From: Megascapheus bottae
Taxonomy: Eukaryota > Chordata > Mammalia > Rodentia > Geomyidae
Reading direction: 5' to 3'
Assembly: GCA_024803745.1 (NCBI GenBank)
Contig: JANJXV010000004.1
Coordinates: forward strand, 49,609,858-49,673,857
DNA length: 64,000 nt
Shown here: one piece after another, positions 10,945-22,417 of the stretch
Numbering within the stretch: the stretch's first letter is position 1
Layout of the letters: every line of letters starts with the position of its first letter
Notes under the pieces: generated by a model
The model's database searches: none
Seen by the model: the letters and a program-made list of their open reading frames with translations, nothing else
Told to the model about the DNA's origin: nothing
Program-made: the position numbers and the translations under genes

Positions 10945-11175
10945 GTGGGGCTGGAGCGATCATGGTGCTTAAATTCGGCCTGGGTGTTGTCCCTGAGCTC
11001 TTTAGCTCAAGGCTACCATCCTACCCTTGAGCCAAACCCCATTTCCTGTTTTCTAGAGATTAATTGGAGATAAGAGTCTCTGGTCCTTTTGTGCCTGGGC
11101 TGGCTTTGAACTTTGATCCTTAGATCTCAGCCTCCTGAGTAGTTAGGATTACAGAGTGAGCCACTGCACCCAGTT
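10945..11175 (-). mobile_element. SINE, B1/Geo type
   Basis: The plus strand carries 'ccctgagctctttagctcaa', 'gattaattggagataagagt', 'gggctggctttgaactttga' and 'cctgagtagttaggattaca', in the order expected for the reverse complement of the composite SINE. Confidence 0.85.
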
Positions 11176-11177
11176 CA

Positions 11178-12085
11178 GTGAAGTTTCTTAATAGAAAGTA
11201 AAGGTTATAAAAGCCTTCTCAATGTATTTCTATTGTTCTTTTTATGTATGAAATATCATGATACATTACACAAATGTACATTTAAATTCCTTTAAAATAG
11301 GTGAAATACAAAAACCAACAATGAAATAAAATACCATTGCTTAATTAGAAGAATGTTATTTCACTAAGTAATCACATAAATGAATGCTGCTTCTAGGCAA
11401 AATTAACTTAATAATACCTAGGAGAAATAGGGAAAGGCCCAAGTGACCGAGTAACAGAAGCGAACAAAACAGCAATTGGTGGGTTGGAGAAATACATTGG
11501 ATTCATATTCATCTATATTCAATTCATTAAACACTGATTATATAGGAGAGAGAATGTATGTTATATAAATACATAGTATCTACTGAAGCATAAATGTGAG
11601 CTATTAACAGTTGCAGCCTAGATAAATTCATTCTGAAGTGAACTTGCACATTGTATTTCCTAGGAAGAAGTTATATATATAGTCTGAAATTTAATATTTA
11701 GGAATAATATGAGCCTAGTATTTTGAAATGTGAAGGGAATGCCAGAAATAACTTTTAAAATGATTAAAACAGTAAAGAACATTGATTTGTGATTTTTGTC
11801 AAAAGACAAAAACATTTATTTGTTGTGAAACTAAATGCACAGGAGATCTTAGTGTGTATGTGTGTGTATGTGTTTAAATGATATAGTTAAATAATTTGAT
11901 TAGATGAAAGATATTTGATGCCCATTACATCTAGAAGAATTATGTAAAAGATTAATAAAATATGCATCCATAATTTTACATACTACTTTTTAGTATGTAT
12001 TTTTGGTTATAAGAACATTTTAAGTGTCTTTATATAATGCTTTTCCCTTAAAAATAGTCAAAATAGGTCACTTTTACATTTGATA
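11178..12085. other. unique AT-rich sequence
   Basis: No repeat family or gene signal is recognised. Short TG-alternating stretches occur near 11850. Confidence 0.5.
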
Positions 12086-12089
12086 TTTT

Positions 12090-12250
12090 ATTTATTTTTT
12101 AATTTAATTTAATGAACAAGGTGATGTACAGAGGGGTTACAGTTACATATGAAGGTAGTACATTTCTTCTCCAACTTTGTTACCCTCTCCCACCATCTTT
12201 CTCTCACTCCCCCACTCCAGTCTCCACCCTCCCCACATTTGCTATTTTAT
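12090..12250 (-). mobile_element. short L1 3' UTR, minus strand
   Basis: The plus-strand phrases 'ggtgatgtacagaggggtta', 'cagttacatatgaaggtag' and 'ttcttctccaactttgttac', followed by a C-rich run, match the L1 3' UTR type at 1215 and 53310. The copy is severely 5'-truncated and is followed by a poly-A run at 12290. Confidence 0.7.
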
Positions 12251-12419
12251 ATAACTATCCTAACATGGGAATGCTTTGTTGTTAATATAAAAAAAAAAAA
12301 AAAAAAAAAAACCAACACTAAAACGCTGCCCAGAAAGAACAAAGATTTCAACAAGATTGGGCAAGGCAAAATAGGAATAACAAAGCAGAAAAACTGGAGA
12401 AAATGTGCAGAAAACTCTG

Positions 12420-13010
12420 GGACAAGGTCTGAAGGACGACATTGTTCAAAGCTTGTCTGAGCAGGGACAGGGACTGTGCATTTCCCTATTTTAAACGTGA
12501 AGCATTCTTGAAATGCCCAGAGGTCTCTAGCCTACTGTAAGAGGGAGTTAGATGATCGCTTTTCCTTTCCTGACAAAATTGGAGGCTGTAGGAGTGATTA
12601 GCTGCCATCTGTTGTCTACCGTGGTTCGATTTCTGAAGAGTCCTCTAGAAGGGATGGGGAGATGGCGTCAGGGAGAAAGAGCTCATTCTCGGACGGAAGG
12701 TTGAATGTACATTCAGAGGTAGCTGAGCAAGTGCCCAGCTAATCCCCTTTGCACACAGGAACAAGGCTGCCACCAGCTCTAATTGATTCTGAAATGAATC
12801 TGTATAGAAAATTAGAAGGTTTTTGGATTCCCATGTGAGGTTCAATAAAGAGCCAGGATGTAAGCCTGACAGCTGAATAGATTCAGAAATGAAAATCTGA
12901 TAAGCGGCTTAAAACTGTACTTAAGTCCAGAAATGATTTGAATGCTGTTGTTAATGGCACATTGTGTGTTGTCACCTAGTTAATTATCTCTAAAGATGAG
13001 TTCTGGGGGA
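12420..13010. other. candidate conserved non-coding element
   Basis: This is a repeat-free block of more even base composition than its surroundings, without a long open frame. It contains homeodomain-like cores (taatcc at 12740-12745, 'taattgatt' near 12781, 'ttaattatct' near 12979). These are visual impressions only; such cores are common in AT-rich DNA. Conservation cannot be judged from one sequence, so this is a candidate for comparison rather than an assigned enhancer. Confidence 0.3.
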
Positions 13011-15000
13011 GGAGAAGATATACCATTCTTCCACAGCTTTTCTTTCCCTCACTCATCACATATTTATTACCCTGCCCCTCCCCTTCTCAACTATCATCCC
13101 TGGAAGGCAGAAAGAAAGGATTGGACCATTGCAGCTCCTCTGTGGCTGTCAGTTCTCTGTGCCAAACTTCAAATATGAACTGTTGCATGTACTGTCACCA
13201 ACATTTCTTTTTACATCTTCATTTGCAAATGAGGAGCTGACATTTGTCAGGCCTTGTATTTGCACACAGATCCACCATGAAAAGCAAACAACTGTCACTG
13301 CTGGCTACTTTGTTTATTCCTTTGCAGATAGTATATGGCCTATTTAGAAATTTTCTTCAGAATTTTTTTAACTAAGTGAGAAAGATAGTCACAGAGCTAC
13401 ATGTCCTCATATTTTATTCAGGAAGCCGTCCACAGCTTACTGAGCGTGCACTGCATTTGATAGCTATTTAAAACTGCATTTTTTGAAACCGATTTGCAGT
13501 TTTTGGACTTAGAGATTATTTCCTTTGGATAAATGTATGTTCATTTTATATTATGGAATCATTTAGAGTTCCAGTCCACTGAGATTTTTTAATGTGTGTG
13601 TATATCTTTAGTAACGAGAGCATATTTTCTATCGAATAAAACAAAAGTAAATTTTTAATGCACAATACATTTTCCAAATATGACTATTTGCTTGCTGAAG
13701 TTTCTTCATCTTTTCAAATGATCTTGACAATTTCAACCTAGTCAAAAACATCTGTAATTACCATGGGCTTGTATTTTTTTAACTGAAACTGGGGTTAATA
13801 ATATCCTTTTGTAGAACACATGTGTGCACAATTTTTTTAAACAAATAAAAGGGGGTATATTTCTTGAGACAGTGAAAAGATTTGTTGAATGTTTAGTTTA
13901 CAATTCAGTGAAAATGCTGGCAGTATGAATTGCATCTTCTAGAAACAATGAAGCAAAGTCAAGTATTAGTGCAATAACATCAACTAAGAAACCTTAAATC
14001 ATATGCCCATTGATTAGAAAATCTGAAATAATGGTAAGTTGAAAGCCTTTATAATATTCTTATAGTACTCTAGTGAGATATTGGTTCCTCACTGTTTCCT
14101 GTAATATAAATTGTCCATCAATAGCACATCAGTGGCATTTCCCTCACAAAACATGCAAGCCCTTCCTTTAACATCACTGTTGATTTACATTTCACTGAAG
14201 CCTTTCTGCCAAAGTTGGAAATTGCTGCTCTTTATCTTTACTTAAAGTTAAGCATTTAAAACAAATGAAATTTTACAAATGATCGATTTAACAGCAAATA
14301 CAATAAAGAAAGAGCTTATGGTTGATTTCTGCCTCCACTACCAGGAGTATGGTAAATTCCTAGAAAAGGAACAGAGACAGGGAGATAGACATAAAGATGG
14401 AAAATGAAACATTAACATTTTATAACACACCTGCCATATCTTGGAGCTATTAGCTACCAGCTAACATGAATTGAATGAGTAATCTAATATCAGACCATTT
14501 ATTATTAAATGGCTCCTTTTATTTAAAATTATTCTCTTTGTCCTTGCAAAATGAAATATATATGCATATGTATATTCCTTACATTACTAAAATACTCATA
14601 TGTTTATGATATAAATTAAAAATGTGATGGGTAGAAGTCAAAAATATGTGGGTTGATATCACACTATCAACATTAATGACCTGGAATTAAAAATGTTAAG
14701 TAGATAATGTAACTATAGCAAATGAAGTCTATTTGGGCTCAGTTCACAATTCTCTCAACTTATTTGATAACCAAAGACTAAGTTCAAAATTATTATGAGA
14801 GAGGACAACAGAAAATCAGAGTAATATGCACACAAAAAATTAGTATATCATATTCAGTCATTGTTTTCTTGAGAAAAATAACTTGAAACAAGTATCATAA
14901 ATAAGTGTATGCCCATAAAATATGTTCATTGATTACTTGGGATGCTTACTAAAAGTTACCAAAAATGAATTTGAAACTGTATTCCATTGTCTTATCCTGG
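13011..15000. other. unique sequence without recognised repeats
   Basis: With the block upstream this makes about 2.6 kb free of SINEs and L1, one of the longer such stretches in the window. No open frame beyond about 70 codons carries a recognisable motif. Confidence 0.5.
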
Positions 15001-15007
15001 TAATTTT

Positions 15008-15205
15008 CACTACTCAGGTGTCTAAAATTCAGAAGACTGGCATTTGAAGCCAGAAAATGAAGTCCACATTACTCTGTCTCTAAAACAACCAACCAGCAAA
15101 AAGCTGAGCTTAGACATAGCTCAAGGGACAGAACACTAACTGAGCAAGCAAGCAAACTGAGAAAGCATGAAGTACTGACTTCAAACTCTAGTACTGGCAA
15201 AATGA
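15008..15205 (+). mobile_element. old B1-ID-like dimeric SINE
   Basis: A weak B1-like left part ('cactactcaggtgtct', 'catttgaagccag') precedes a right part with 'agctcaagggacagaacact', 'gagcaagcaagcaaactgag' and 'gacttcaaactctagtactgg'. That right part resembles a tRNA-derived ID monomer more than the Geo monomer. It may be the older B1-dID class, of which 39741-39950 looks like another copy. Confidence 0.55.
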
Positions 15206-15218
15206 AGAAAAGAAAAAA

Positions 15219-15432
15219 GCCAGGCACCAGTGTCTCAATCCTTTAACCCTACCTAGTCAAATAGTCCAAAAGAGCCCTGTCAGGAAATCAATGAATACTT
15301 TATCTCCCACTAACCATCAAAAAGCCAGAAGTAGAGCTGTGGTTTAAGTATTAGAGTTTTAGCCTTGATCTGAAAAAGTTCAGGGATAGCACCCAGGCTT
15401 AGTTTAAACCCAGGACTAAAAAGAAAAAAAAA
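15219..15432 (+). mobile_element. SINE, B1/Geo type
   Basis: It starts 'gccaggcaccagtgtctca', passes 'aaaaagccagaagtagagct' and 'gccttgatctgaaaaagttc', and ends 'aacccaggactaaaaag' with an A-rich tail. It follows the older SINE after about a dozen bases and leads into a CA repeat. Confidence 0.75.
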
Positions 15433-15442
15433 GTATATGCAC

Positions 15443-15443
<1 letters not shown>

Positions 15444-15494
<51 letters not shown>

Positions 15495-15508
15495 CACATA
15501 CACATGCA
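15444..15508. repeat. (CA)n microsatellite
   Basis: Nearly pure CA with one CG interruption, starting at the A-rich tail of the SINE upstream. The poly-Cys/Val open frame across it on the minus strand is an artefact. Confidence 0.95.
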
Positions 15509-15509
15509 C

Positions 15510-17080
15510 TGGAGAAATAAATGAGTGTTTTCACTAATGAAAATAAGTATAAATGGGAAAGGTAATTTTGTGTCATTCTAGTCAGACTCACAATTTTCTA
15601 ATAAAGTTAACATTTCATGGGCTTACAATTTCTAGGAAGGCAATGAAAACCTAAGGTAAATTAAACAAAATAAAAATGAACAAACTCAGTAGATTTCTTA
15701 CTAAATTAATATCCTCAATCCAGTTATCTTATCTATATGGACCAAGTGGTATCTGGAAATTCTATAAGAAGTGTTACTTTCTTTCTTCATATAGCCTTTT
15801 CTATTCATTTACAGATTGCTCAGTTTGATTTATTTTCCTTGAAGTACATAGCTTCCAATATAATTTAACACCATTTCAAAAAGTATAATGGGTCAGGAAC
15901 CACACTGTCTTCATTATAGAATTTATAGCAAGACAAAAGCATATCAGCTTTACTTACCACTTACCCTTTAAATATGCTTATATAATTTGTTCCATATTTG
16001 TATAATATATCTACTTTTTAAAGAGAAATTATAATATTTTTCAAATACAACAATGGTATTGTTTTGTCCTTTGGATTACATAACACTATACTTTTAAAAA
16101 TTCATTTTTATTTTTTTCTTATTCATTCACATATGAATTGTGTTGATTTTAATAGAGAAAATAGGTAGAATAAGAAAGTTAGATGATGGTTTATAGATAG
16201 ATGGTAGAGACAGATGGAACTATGGATTTGTTCTCCAGGTTGTAGAATGTACTTTTATGCCACATTTCAAAAATTATTATAGAAAACTTCTGATCCTCAT
16301 CTTGGTGTACTGGACATCTCTGTATGTGGTAACCCATAGCGCAGCTTGCTTCTTTACAGCTAGTGAAAAGCACGTCTTAACATGCAGGAGGCCACAATTT
16401 GTACCATATGAAATCCACATAGGCCACAATGTATTGGATCAGGAATCAAATGGTTATACCTCAACCTCGGCTGGAGCATGAAAAATGAAATATTTGAAAG
16501 CCAAAGCATGAGAGAAATATTTAGCAAAGTTCCAGTAGACTAATCATTAACTGATTGCCTGCAGCAGATCTTTTTCAAATCTCAGTCCAACCTCAAATTT
16601 TAGAAATAAGAGTGAATACATAACTGCAAGAGAGGTAGTAGAAATAGTGTTATAAACACCTGCTCTTACACATGATGATTGATCATCAAATTAACAAAAC
16701 ACCAAATAAGACACATAGTTTTGTCTTATAGATCTTTTATTCTGAAAAAGCATAATACTCTATTATTCACCTACTTCATTGAGAAATATTACTGAAAAAA
16801 AGACATTCTGTGAAAAATTAGGTATAGTTAATGAGCTGATACTTACTGGAAATACTGAAAGTATCTGAGGGAAAGATGACCAGTTGTGATCATGTGTTTT
16901 TGGTGAGAGGGGAATGATGGAAGTAGAGATCATGTTATCAGTGACGACTTCATGGTTTCAAGGACAAAAGATTTTTGTATTATATTTCATTGTGAGGAAA
17001 TATATGCTGACCAGCTGTACTGAGATTAACAGGTTTTCCTGAAGAAAAAAAAAGATCTTGACTAACTCTTTTTTCTTCTT
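15510..17080. other. unique AT-rich sequence
   Basis: No L1 or SINE is recognised. Overlapping opposite-strand open frames of 60-74 codons near 16190-16480 have no motif I recognise. The stretch around 16280-16480 could be an ancient DNA-transposon or LTR fossil, but I cannot name it. Confidence 0.45.
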
Positions 17081-17081
17081 T

Positions 17082-17213
17082 TTTAATATTTTTTATTGTA
17101 ATTAATAGAAGGGTTACATTATATTGGCCAGATAGAAGTTGCATTACTTAACAATCATTTCTACACCTTCTCATGTTTTTGTCCGCATTTCCCTCCCCCA
17201 CTCTTGATGTGGG
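17082..17213 (-). mobile_element. short L1 3' UTR, minus strand
   Basis: The plus strand has 'attttttattgtaattaata', 'gaagggttacattatattgg', 'cagatagaagttgcattact' and 'tttccctcccccactc', matching the younger L1 3' UTR. The copy is only about 130 bp long. Confidence 0.8.
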
Positions 17214-17214
17214 G

Positions 17215-19384
17215 TTCCTATTCAAATCAAAGGAGACATCTTTGTTTGTGACTTGCCACAGGAGATGTTATGACTTTGCCAGGAAAGAGATGTGAGGTCA
17301 TTGCCACTTAAGCGCATTTTTTAAATAAATTGGGACTTTAACTTAGCCCTTCAATGTATTTTCATTATGAGAAGCAATACATTGCTCCTTCAATATCCTC
17401 ATCAGTCACTTTAAAATACTCTCACATGCAACATTATTTTTCTTTGGTAAAAGATGAAGATGAATGAGCTGAATGGGTATGCCATAGCTCACACTTAGGG
17501 GAATTTCTTAAGGGAATTTGATATTGTTCGCATATGCAGAAGACCACAATAAAATTAACACCTAGTTATATAATGTTCATGAAAGGTATCCATTGTCTTG
17601 AAAGCTTACATTGAAACTCATAAAACAAAGCTTTTAGTAACAAAGAAATCTATAGAATATTCTCCTGTGACTGAAACTACCTCTATTTGATGAAATAAAC
17701 ATAAGCTATATACCTCTTTCTAAGAAAGACAGCCACAGTGCCTTCTTTTTGATCTGACATATTTTCCAAGTTGGGAAAAACATCAGGAGAGTTTGGAGAG
17801 AATGCGTTCAGGGAAGAAAAGGATAGCACAAAAACAGTTACTATCTTAGAAGAAAATAGGCATTGATAGAATATGTTAATATCCTTGAAAATCGGCTCTG
17901 CTTTGATAAAAAGCTTTGGGGGACAAACTTGATATTTATTGAAATTTATTTATAGAGTTTTTTCATTAAAATAAAGCAATTGCAATGAATTTCTCTCTGC
18001 AAGGATTGAAACAGACCTGTCTGCTTATATATCAAAAGCTAGCAAAATTTACCAAGGCAGTTTTTTTTTTAATACACTCTGGCAAGAATCCAAAGTTAAT
18101 TTATTACAGGAGAGCAATAACACATTTAGAGAATTAAAATAAGTGCTTGAATTTGTTATTTTGCAAAGAGAAGAATCACAAAAAGTTGGGCTGGTAAATA
18201 AAAATTCTATAAAATCTAGAATTCCGAGAATTGCTTTTGATTAAAAAAGGTTAATATTAAACCTATAACAGCTCAGAATAAGAGCTGTCAATGTTGTACT
18301 GGCTTTACCTAATGGGTTTCAGTCCAGTTTAAGAATCTTCAACCAACAGATGAAGGTAGAAGGTAGAAGGATGTTGTGGCAAATAAAGCCTAGAAACAAA
18401 AGAGATGGGAGTGTATGTGAATTAATAAGAAGGAGGATCCAAAAAGCCAACAAGGCCAAGAGATTACTTCGCAGTATTCCTATCGTTCTTTCTATCGTCC
18501 ATTAGTTGCTTCCTTTCTGTCTATTTTTACCATCCCCATAATAATTTATTCCATCGCATGTAAAGATTACCATGGAATTTGAACATTAGCCTCAGATTCT
18601 CTTAGGAGCAGGCATATATATCTTTTCAATTATCTATTACTAAGATTTTGAGGCATAGTATTTAAATATTGACAGATGGAAAGGCCTTGGGGAAAAGGCC
18701 TCTTTGTCTTTGAAAATGTCATAAAAGTTGTCTCTTTTACTGAGATGCATAGAAAAATATTATGGACACTAATATTACAGTACCTATATAGCTATGATGG
18801 TCAGAAGACAAAGGTTTCTCTTTAATAGTTTTATTGCACATGGATTAAGTGTACATATGTATATTGTACACATATATACATAGATCCAACTTTAGGATTA
18901 ATATACTGATTTTTTTTAATAAAATCTTCAGGGAATGGCAGTGCAAACTGCAAATTTCTCTCCATCAGTGTCAACTTCTCTGCTCTTCCAAGGGACAGTC
19001 CTGGAAGTGGAAAACGTTTAAAGAAATCTTTTCAAATATCTGTGAGAAATAGACCACTAATCTTAAAGCAAGTAAGCTTTGAGTGGAATCTAGTCAGTGC
19101 TTTCTAGTAGATATTACCTTATAAAATTAACGTGGTGTCATTTTCTTCATGGAGGCTCTGTTCAATTTTGCATGTGTCAAAATTTTAATCTTTCAAAATG
19201 GATTTGTGGGTCAAATAATACTCTTCATTTTTTGTAAATGTTTAATACTTCATATGCATAAATTTGTGTTTAACTAAGTGAAGCTAATAAAATTATGTTC
19301 TAATACAATTTGAGATGACTTCTAATGTCAAATATTTTAAAGACTTCCCATAAAGTTAATTTTTGCATCTTTTATCAACTTTAG
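17215..19384. other. unique AT-rich sequence
   Basis: About 2.2 kb without a recognised repeat, apart from short T-runs and an AT/CA-alternating stretch near 18850. No credible coding frame is seen. Confidence 0.5.
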
Positions 19385-19402
19385 TAATTTCCACTGATTT
19401 TT
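19385..19402. repeat. target-site duplication, left copy
   Basis: The 18-mer taatttccactgattttt matches 21920-21937 at 17 of 18 positions. The pair brackets the L1 between them. Confidence 0.8.
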
Positions 19403-21919
19403 TTCCCACTTATTTTTTATTAAATAATATTTTATAGTGATTAATAGAAGGGTTACATTATATTCACCAGATAGAAGGTGCATAACTTCACAAACATTGA
19501 TACCCTTTCTTATGACATGGTCCCCATTTCCCTCCTACCCCACCTGCTTATTTTGATTTCCCGCCTTCCCTATCCAATTTCAAATAACTAATTAAGCACA
19601 TATAAAATATATCAGATAACAACATGAAAAATTGTAGCAATATGAGATAACTAAGGGATAGCAAAAGAGATGAGCGATAATATAGTACATTAAGGACAAC
19701 AGTCACACATTATATGGATTTTGTTCCCTTATCCTGGAGGTCCTTACATTTAGTGTTGTACTATTTGGCCTAATGTCTCTAGATTTTGTTCTATTGTAAA
19801 TCTCTGCTAGGAGAGCCCAAGGTTTCTACTGATTATGACAGATGAGGGGGACTATTGGGTCTATGTTCCTTTGAGTTGTCATACTTCACTTAATATGATT
19901 TTTTCTAAGTCTTTCCATTTCCTTAAAATGGGGCAATGTCATTCTTTCTAACAGCAGCATAGAATTCCATTGTGTATAAATACTACATCTTGGTGATCCA
20001 CTCATCTACTGAGGGACATCTGGGTTGGTTCCATATCTTTGCTATGGCAAATAGTGCTGCAATGAACATCATTATGCTAGTGAATTTAGTATGTCCTTGT
20101 TTCTGGACACTTGGGTAAATGCCTAGTAGTGGAATTGCTGGGTCATAGGGGAGATCTCTGTTTAGTCTTGTGAGGAACTGCCATAATGCTTTCCATAGTG
20201 GTTGAAGAAGTTTGCACTCCAACCAACAGTGTAGTAGTGATCCCTCCTGGCCACATCCCCTCCAGCACCTGTTGGTATTAGTTTTCTTGATCCTGGCCAT
20301 TCTAACTGGAGTGAGGTGGAATCTTAGAGTTGTTTTGATTTGCATTTCCTTTATGACCAGAGATATTGAGCATTTCTTCATGTGTCTATAGGCCATTTTC
20401 GTTTCTTCTTCAGAGAAGGCTCTCTTTAAGTCTTTGGCCCATCTTTTAATGGGATGGTTGTTACTTTGGAGATTAGTTATGGAGTGATTCAATTTTTTGA
20501 GCTGTTGATACATTTTTAGATGTGAGGCTTTTGTATGTTGTGTGGTTGGTGAAGATCTTCTCCCACTCTGTAGGCTTCCTAATTAATGTACTAGCTATGT
20601 CCTTTGCCATACAAAAGCTCTACAGTTTAATGCAGTCCCACTTACCCAGCTTTTCTCTGATTTGTTGTGTTTCTTGGTCCTTATTGAGAAAGTTTCGACC
20701 TGTGCCAAGGAGACCTAGTGTGTCTCCTATTCCTTCTTTAAAGTTTTCAGTATGTCAGCTTTTACCTCGAGGTCTTTGATCCATTTGGAGTTAATTCTAG
20801 TGCAGGATGACAAAGAAAGATCCAACTTTAGTTTTCTGCAGGTGCTTAACCAGTTCTGCAAGCACCACTTGTTGAAGTGGCTGTCTTTCTTCCATTCTAT
20901 TTTTTTGGATCCCTTGTCAAAGATTAGGTGGCCATAGGTCTGTGGTTTAATATCTGGGTCTTCAGCTCTATTCCATTGGTCTTCAGGCCTGTTCTTGTGC
21001 CAGTACCAAGCTGTTTTGACAATTATAGTTCTATAATAGAGTCTAAAATTTGGAATTGAAATTCCTCCTGCACTGTTCTTTCTGCTAAGAAGTGTTTTTG
21101 CTATAGGGGGTCTTTTATTATTCCATATGAAATTTTGAATTGTCTCTTCTATTTCTTTGAAGAATGACATTGGGATATTGATGGGTATTGTGTTGCATTT
21201 GTAGATAGCCCTTGGCAAGATTGTCATTTTCACGATGTTGATTCTTCCAATCCAGGAGCATGGGAGGTTTTTTTCATTTTCTCAGTTCTGCTTTAATTTC
21301 CTTTATTAGGGTTTTAAAATTTTCATCAAAAAGGTCCTTTGCATTCTTAGTTAGGCTAATTCCTAGGTACTTTATTTTCTTTGAGGCTATTGCAAAAGGA
21401 GTTGCTTTCCTGATTGTTGCCTCATTCCTCTCACTGTTGGCATTAGAGGAAGGCAGTTGATTTTTGAGGGTAAATTTTATACCCTGCTACCTTGCCAAAA
21501 TTTTGAATCAGCTCAAGGAGCTTGCAAGTGGAGTCCATAGGGTTCTTTAAATACAGGATCATGTCATCTGCAAAGAGGGAAAGTTTCACTTCCTCTTTCC
21601 CTATTTGGATCCCCTTTATGCTTGCTTCTTGCCTTATTGCACTGGCTAGGAATTCTAATACTATCTTAAAGAGGAGTAGAGAGAGTGGGCATCCTTGTCT
21701 CGTTCCTGATTTTAGAGGGAACGGCTTTAGCTTTTCACCATTAAGTATAATACTCGCTGTGGGTTTGTGATGCACAGCCTTTATTATACTGAGGAATGTT
21801 CCATGGATTCCTAGTTTCTCCAGAGCTTTTAGCATAAAGGGGTAGTGGATCTTGTCAAATGCCTTTTCTGCATCTATTGAGACAATCATGTGATTTTTGT
21901 CCTTACTCCTGTTGATGTG
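19403..21919 (-). mobile_element. 5'-truncated L1, about 2.5 kb
   Basis: On the minus strand the element runs from inside the reverse-transcriptase region of ORF2 to the 3' UTR and A-rich tail (T-rich at 19411-19430 on the plus strand). It is bracketed by 18-bp direct repeats. The 3' UTR occupies roughly 19430-19870 and the remainder is ORF2. It is the best-preserved L1 here but has lost ORF1, the endonuclease domain and the start of the reverse transcriptase, so it cannot be autonomous. A solitary truncated insertion with a long target duplication is the usual outcome of target-primed reverse transcription. Confidence 0.9.
19880..21917 (-). pseudogene. L1 ORF2 remnant: RT palm, thumb/connector, Cys-rich C-terminus
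   Basis: LINE-1 ORF2 encodes an endonuclease/reverse transcriptase acting on its own RNA at chromosomal nicks. Here three open stretches survive on the minus strand. 21889-21443 includes [15 protein letters not shown], the [11 protein letters not shown] motif and the catalytic FADDMILYL. 21233-20727 is the region after the palm, with IWNNKRP and [12 protein letters not shown]. 20513-19983 holds the C-terminal C-x3-C-x7-H-x4-C motif (CWRGC, then H and C in LLHCWLEC) and [12 protein letters not shown]. The first stretch is in a different frame from the other two, which are themselves separated by stops. The coding 5' end is missing. It is dead as a protein but useful as a family reference. Confidence 0.9.
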
Positions 21920-21937
21920 TAATTCCCACTGATTTTT
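21920..21937. repeat. target-site duplication, right copy
   Basis: The 18-mer taattcccactgattttt pairs with 19385-19402 (one mismatch). A third copy lies inverted at 22233-22255. Confidence 0.8.
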
Positions 21938-22070
21938 ATTTATTTGTTTTTAATGGTATGTAACATATTTATTACATATAATACATCTATTTTAAATATG
22001 CATGCTCATAAAAATAGACATTTACATATATTCACATATCAGTCACTTGTTTTAAATACATTATTGTACA

Positions 22071-22087
22071 GTAAAACTTCAAGTTCT
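22071..22087. repeat. 17-bp repeat B, direct copy
   Basis: gtaaaacttcaagttct directly precedes the T-rich 3' end of an L1 fragment. Its exact reverse complement is at 22389-22405. The pair is best read as a target-site duplication whose second copy was inverted. Confidence 0.8.
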
Positions 22088-22182
22088 TTTTTATTGTAAT
22101 TAATAAAAGGCTTACATTATATTTGCCAAATAGAAGGTACATTTCTTAGCAATCATTGCTACCCTTTCTCATGGTTTTGTCT
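22088..22182 (-). mobile_element. L1 3' UTR, proximal part, minus strand
   Basis: The plus strand has 'tttttattgtaattaataaa', 'aggcttacattatatttgcc', 'atttcttagcaatcattg' and 'accctttctcatggttttgt', then leaves L1 abruptly near 22182. The missing continuation of the same 3' UTR is found at 22418-22574 in the opposite orientation. Confidence 0.8.
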
Positions 22183-22388
22183 CTTATTTTGAGCTTACTC
22201 AGCTACCTCATTTTAATGTGTTAAGGTAATTTAAAAATCAGTGGGAATTACTAAATTTAAAAAACAGTGGGAAAACAGGAGGAAAAAACCCTGCTTGTTT
22301 TCAATTTCTGAGGTTCATTTTGAAAAATATTATTTTGTATGATCAGATGTGCATTGTACCTTTCTCTTCACTGATTTCTTTTCAATAT

Positions 22389-22405
22389 AGAACTTGAAGT
22401 TTTAC
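22389..22405. repeat. 17-bp repeat B, inverted copy
   Basis: agaacttgaagttttac is the exact reverse complement of 22071-22087. Confidence 0.85.
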
Positions 22406-22417
22406 AAGAGCCATAAA

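Noticed and set aside
21443..21889. Active reverse transcriptase
   Set aside because: The FADD motif is intact, but ORF2 is 5'-truncated, frameshifted and interrupted, with no endonuclease domain.
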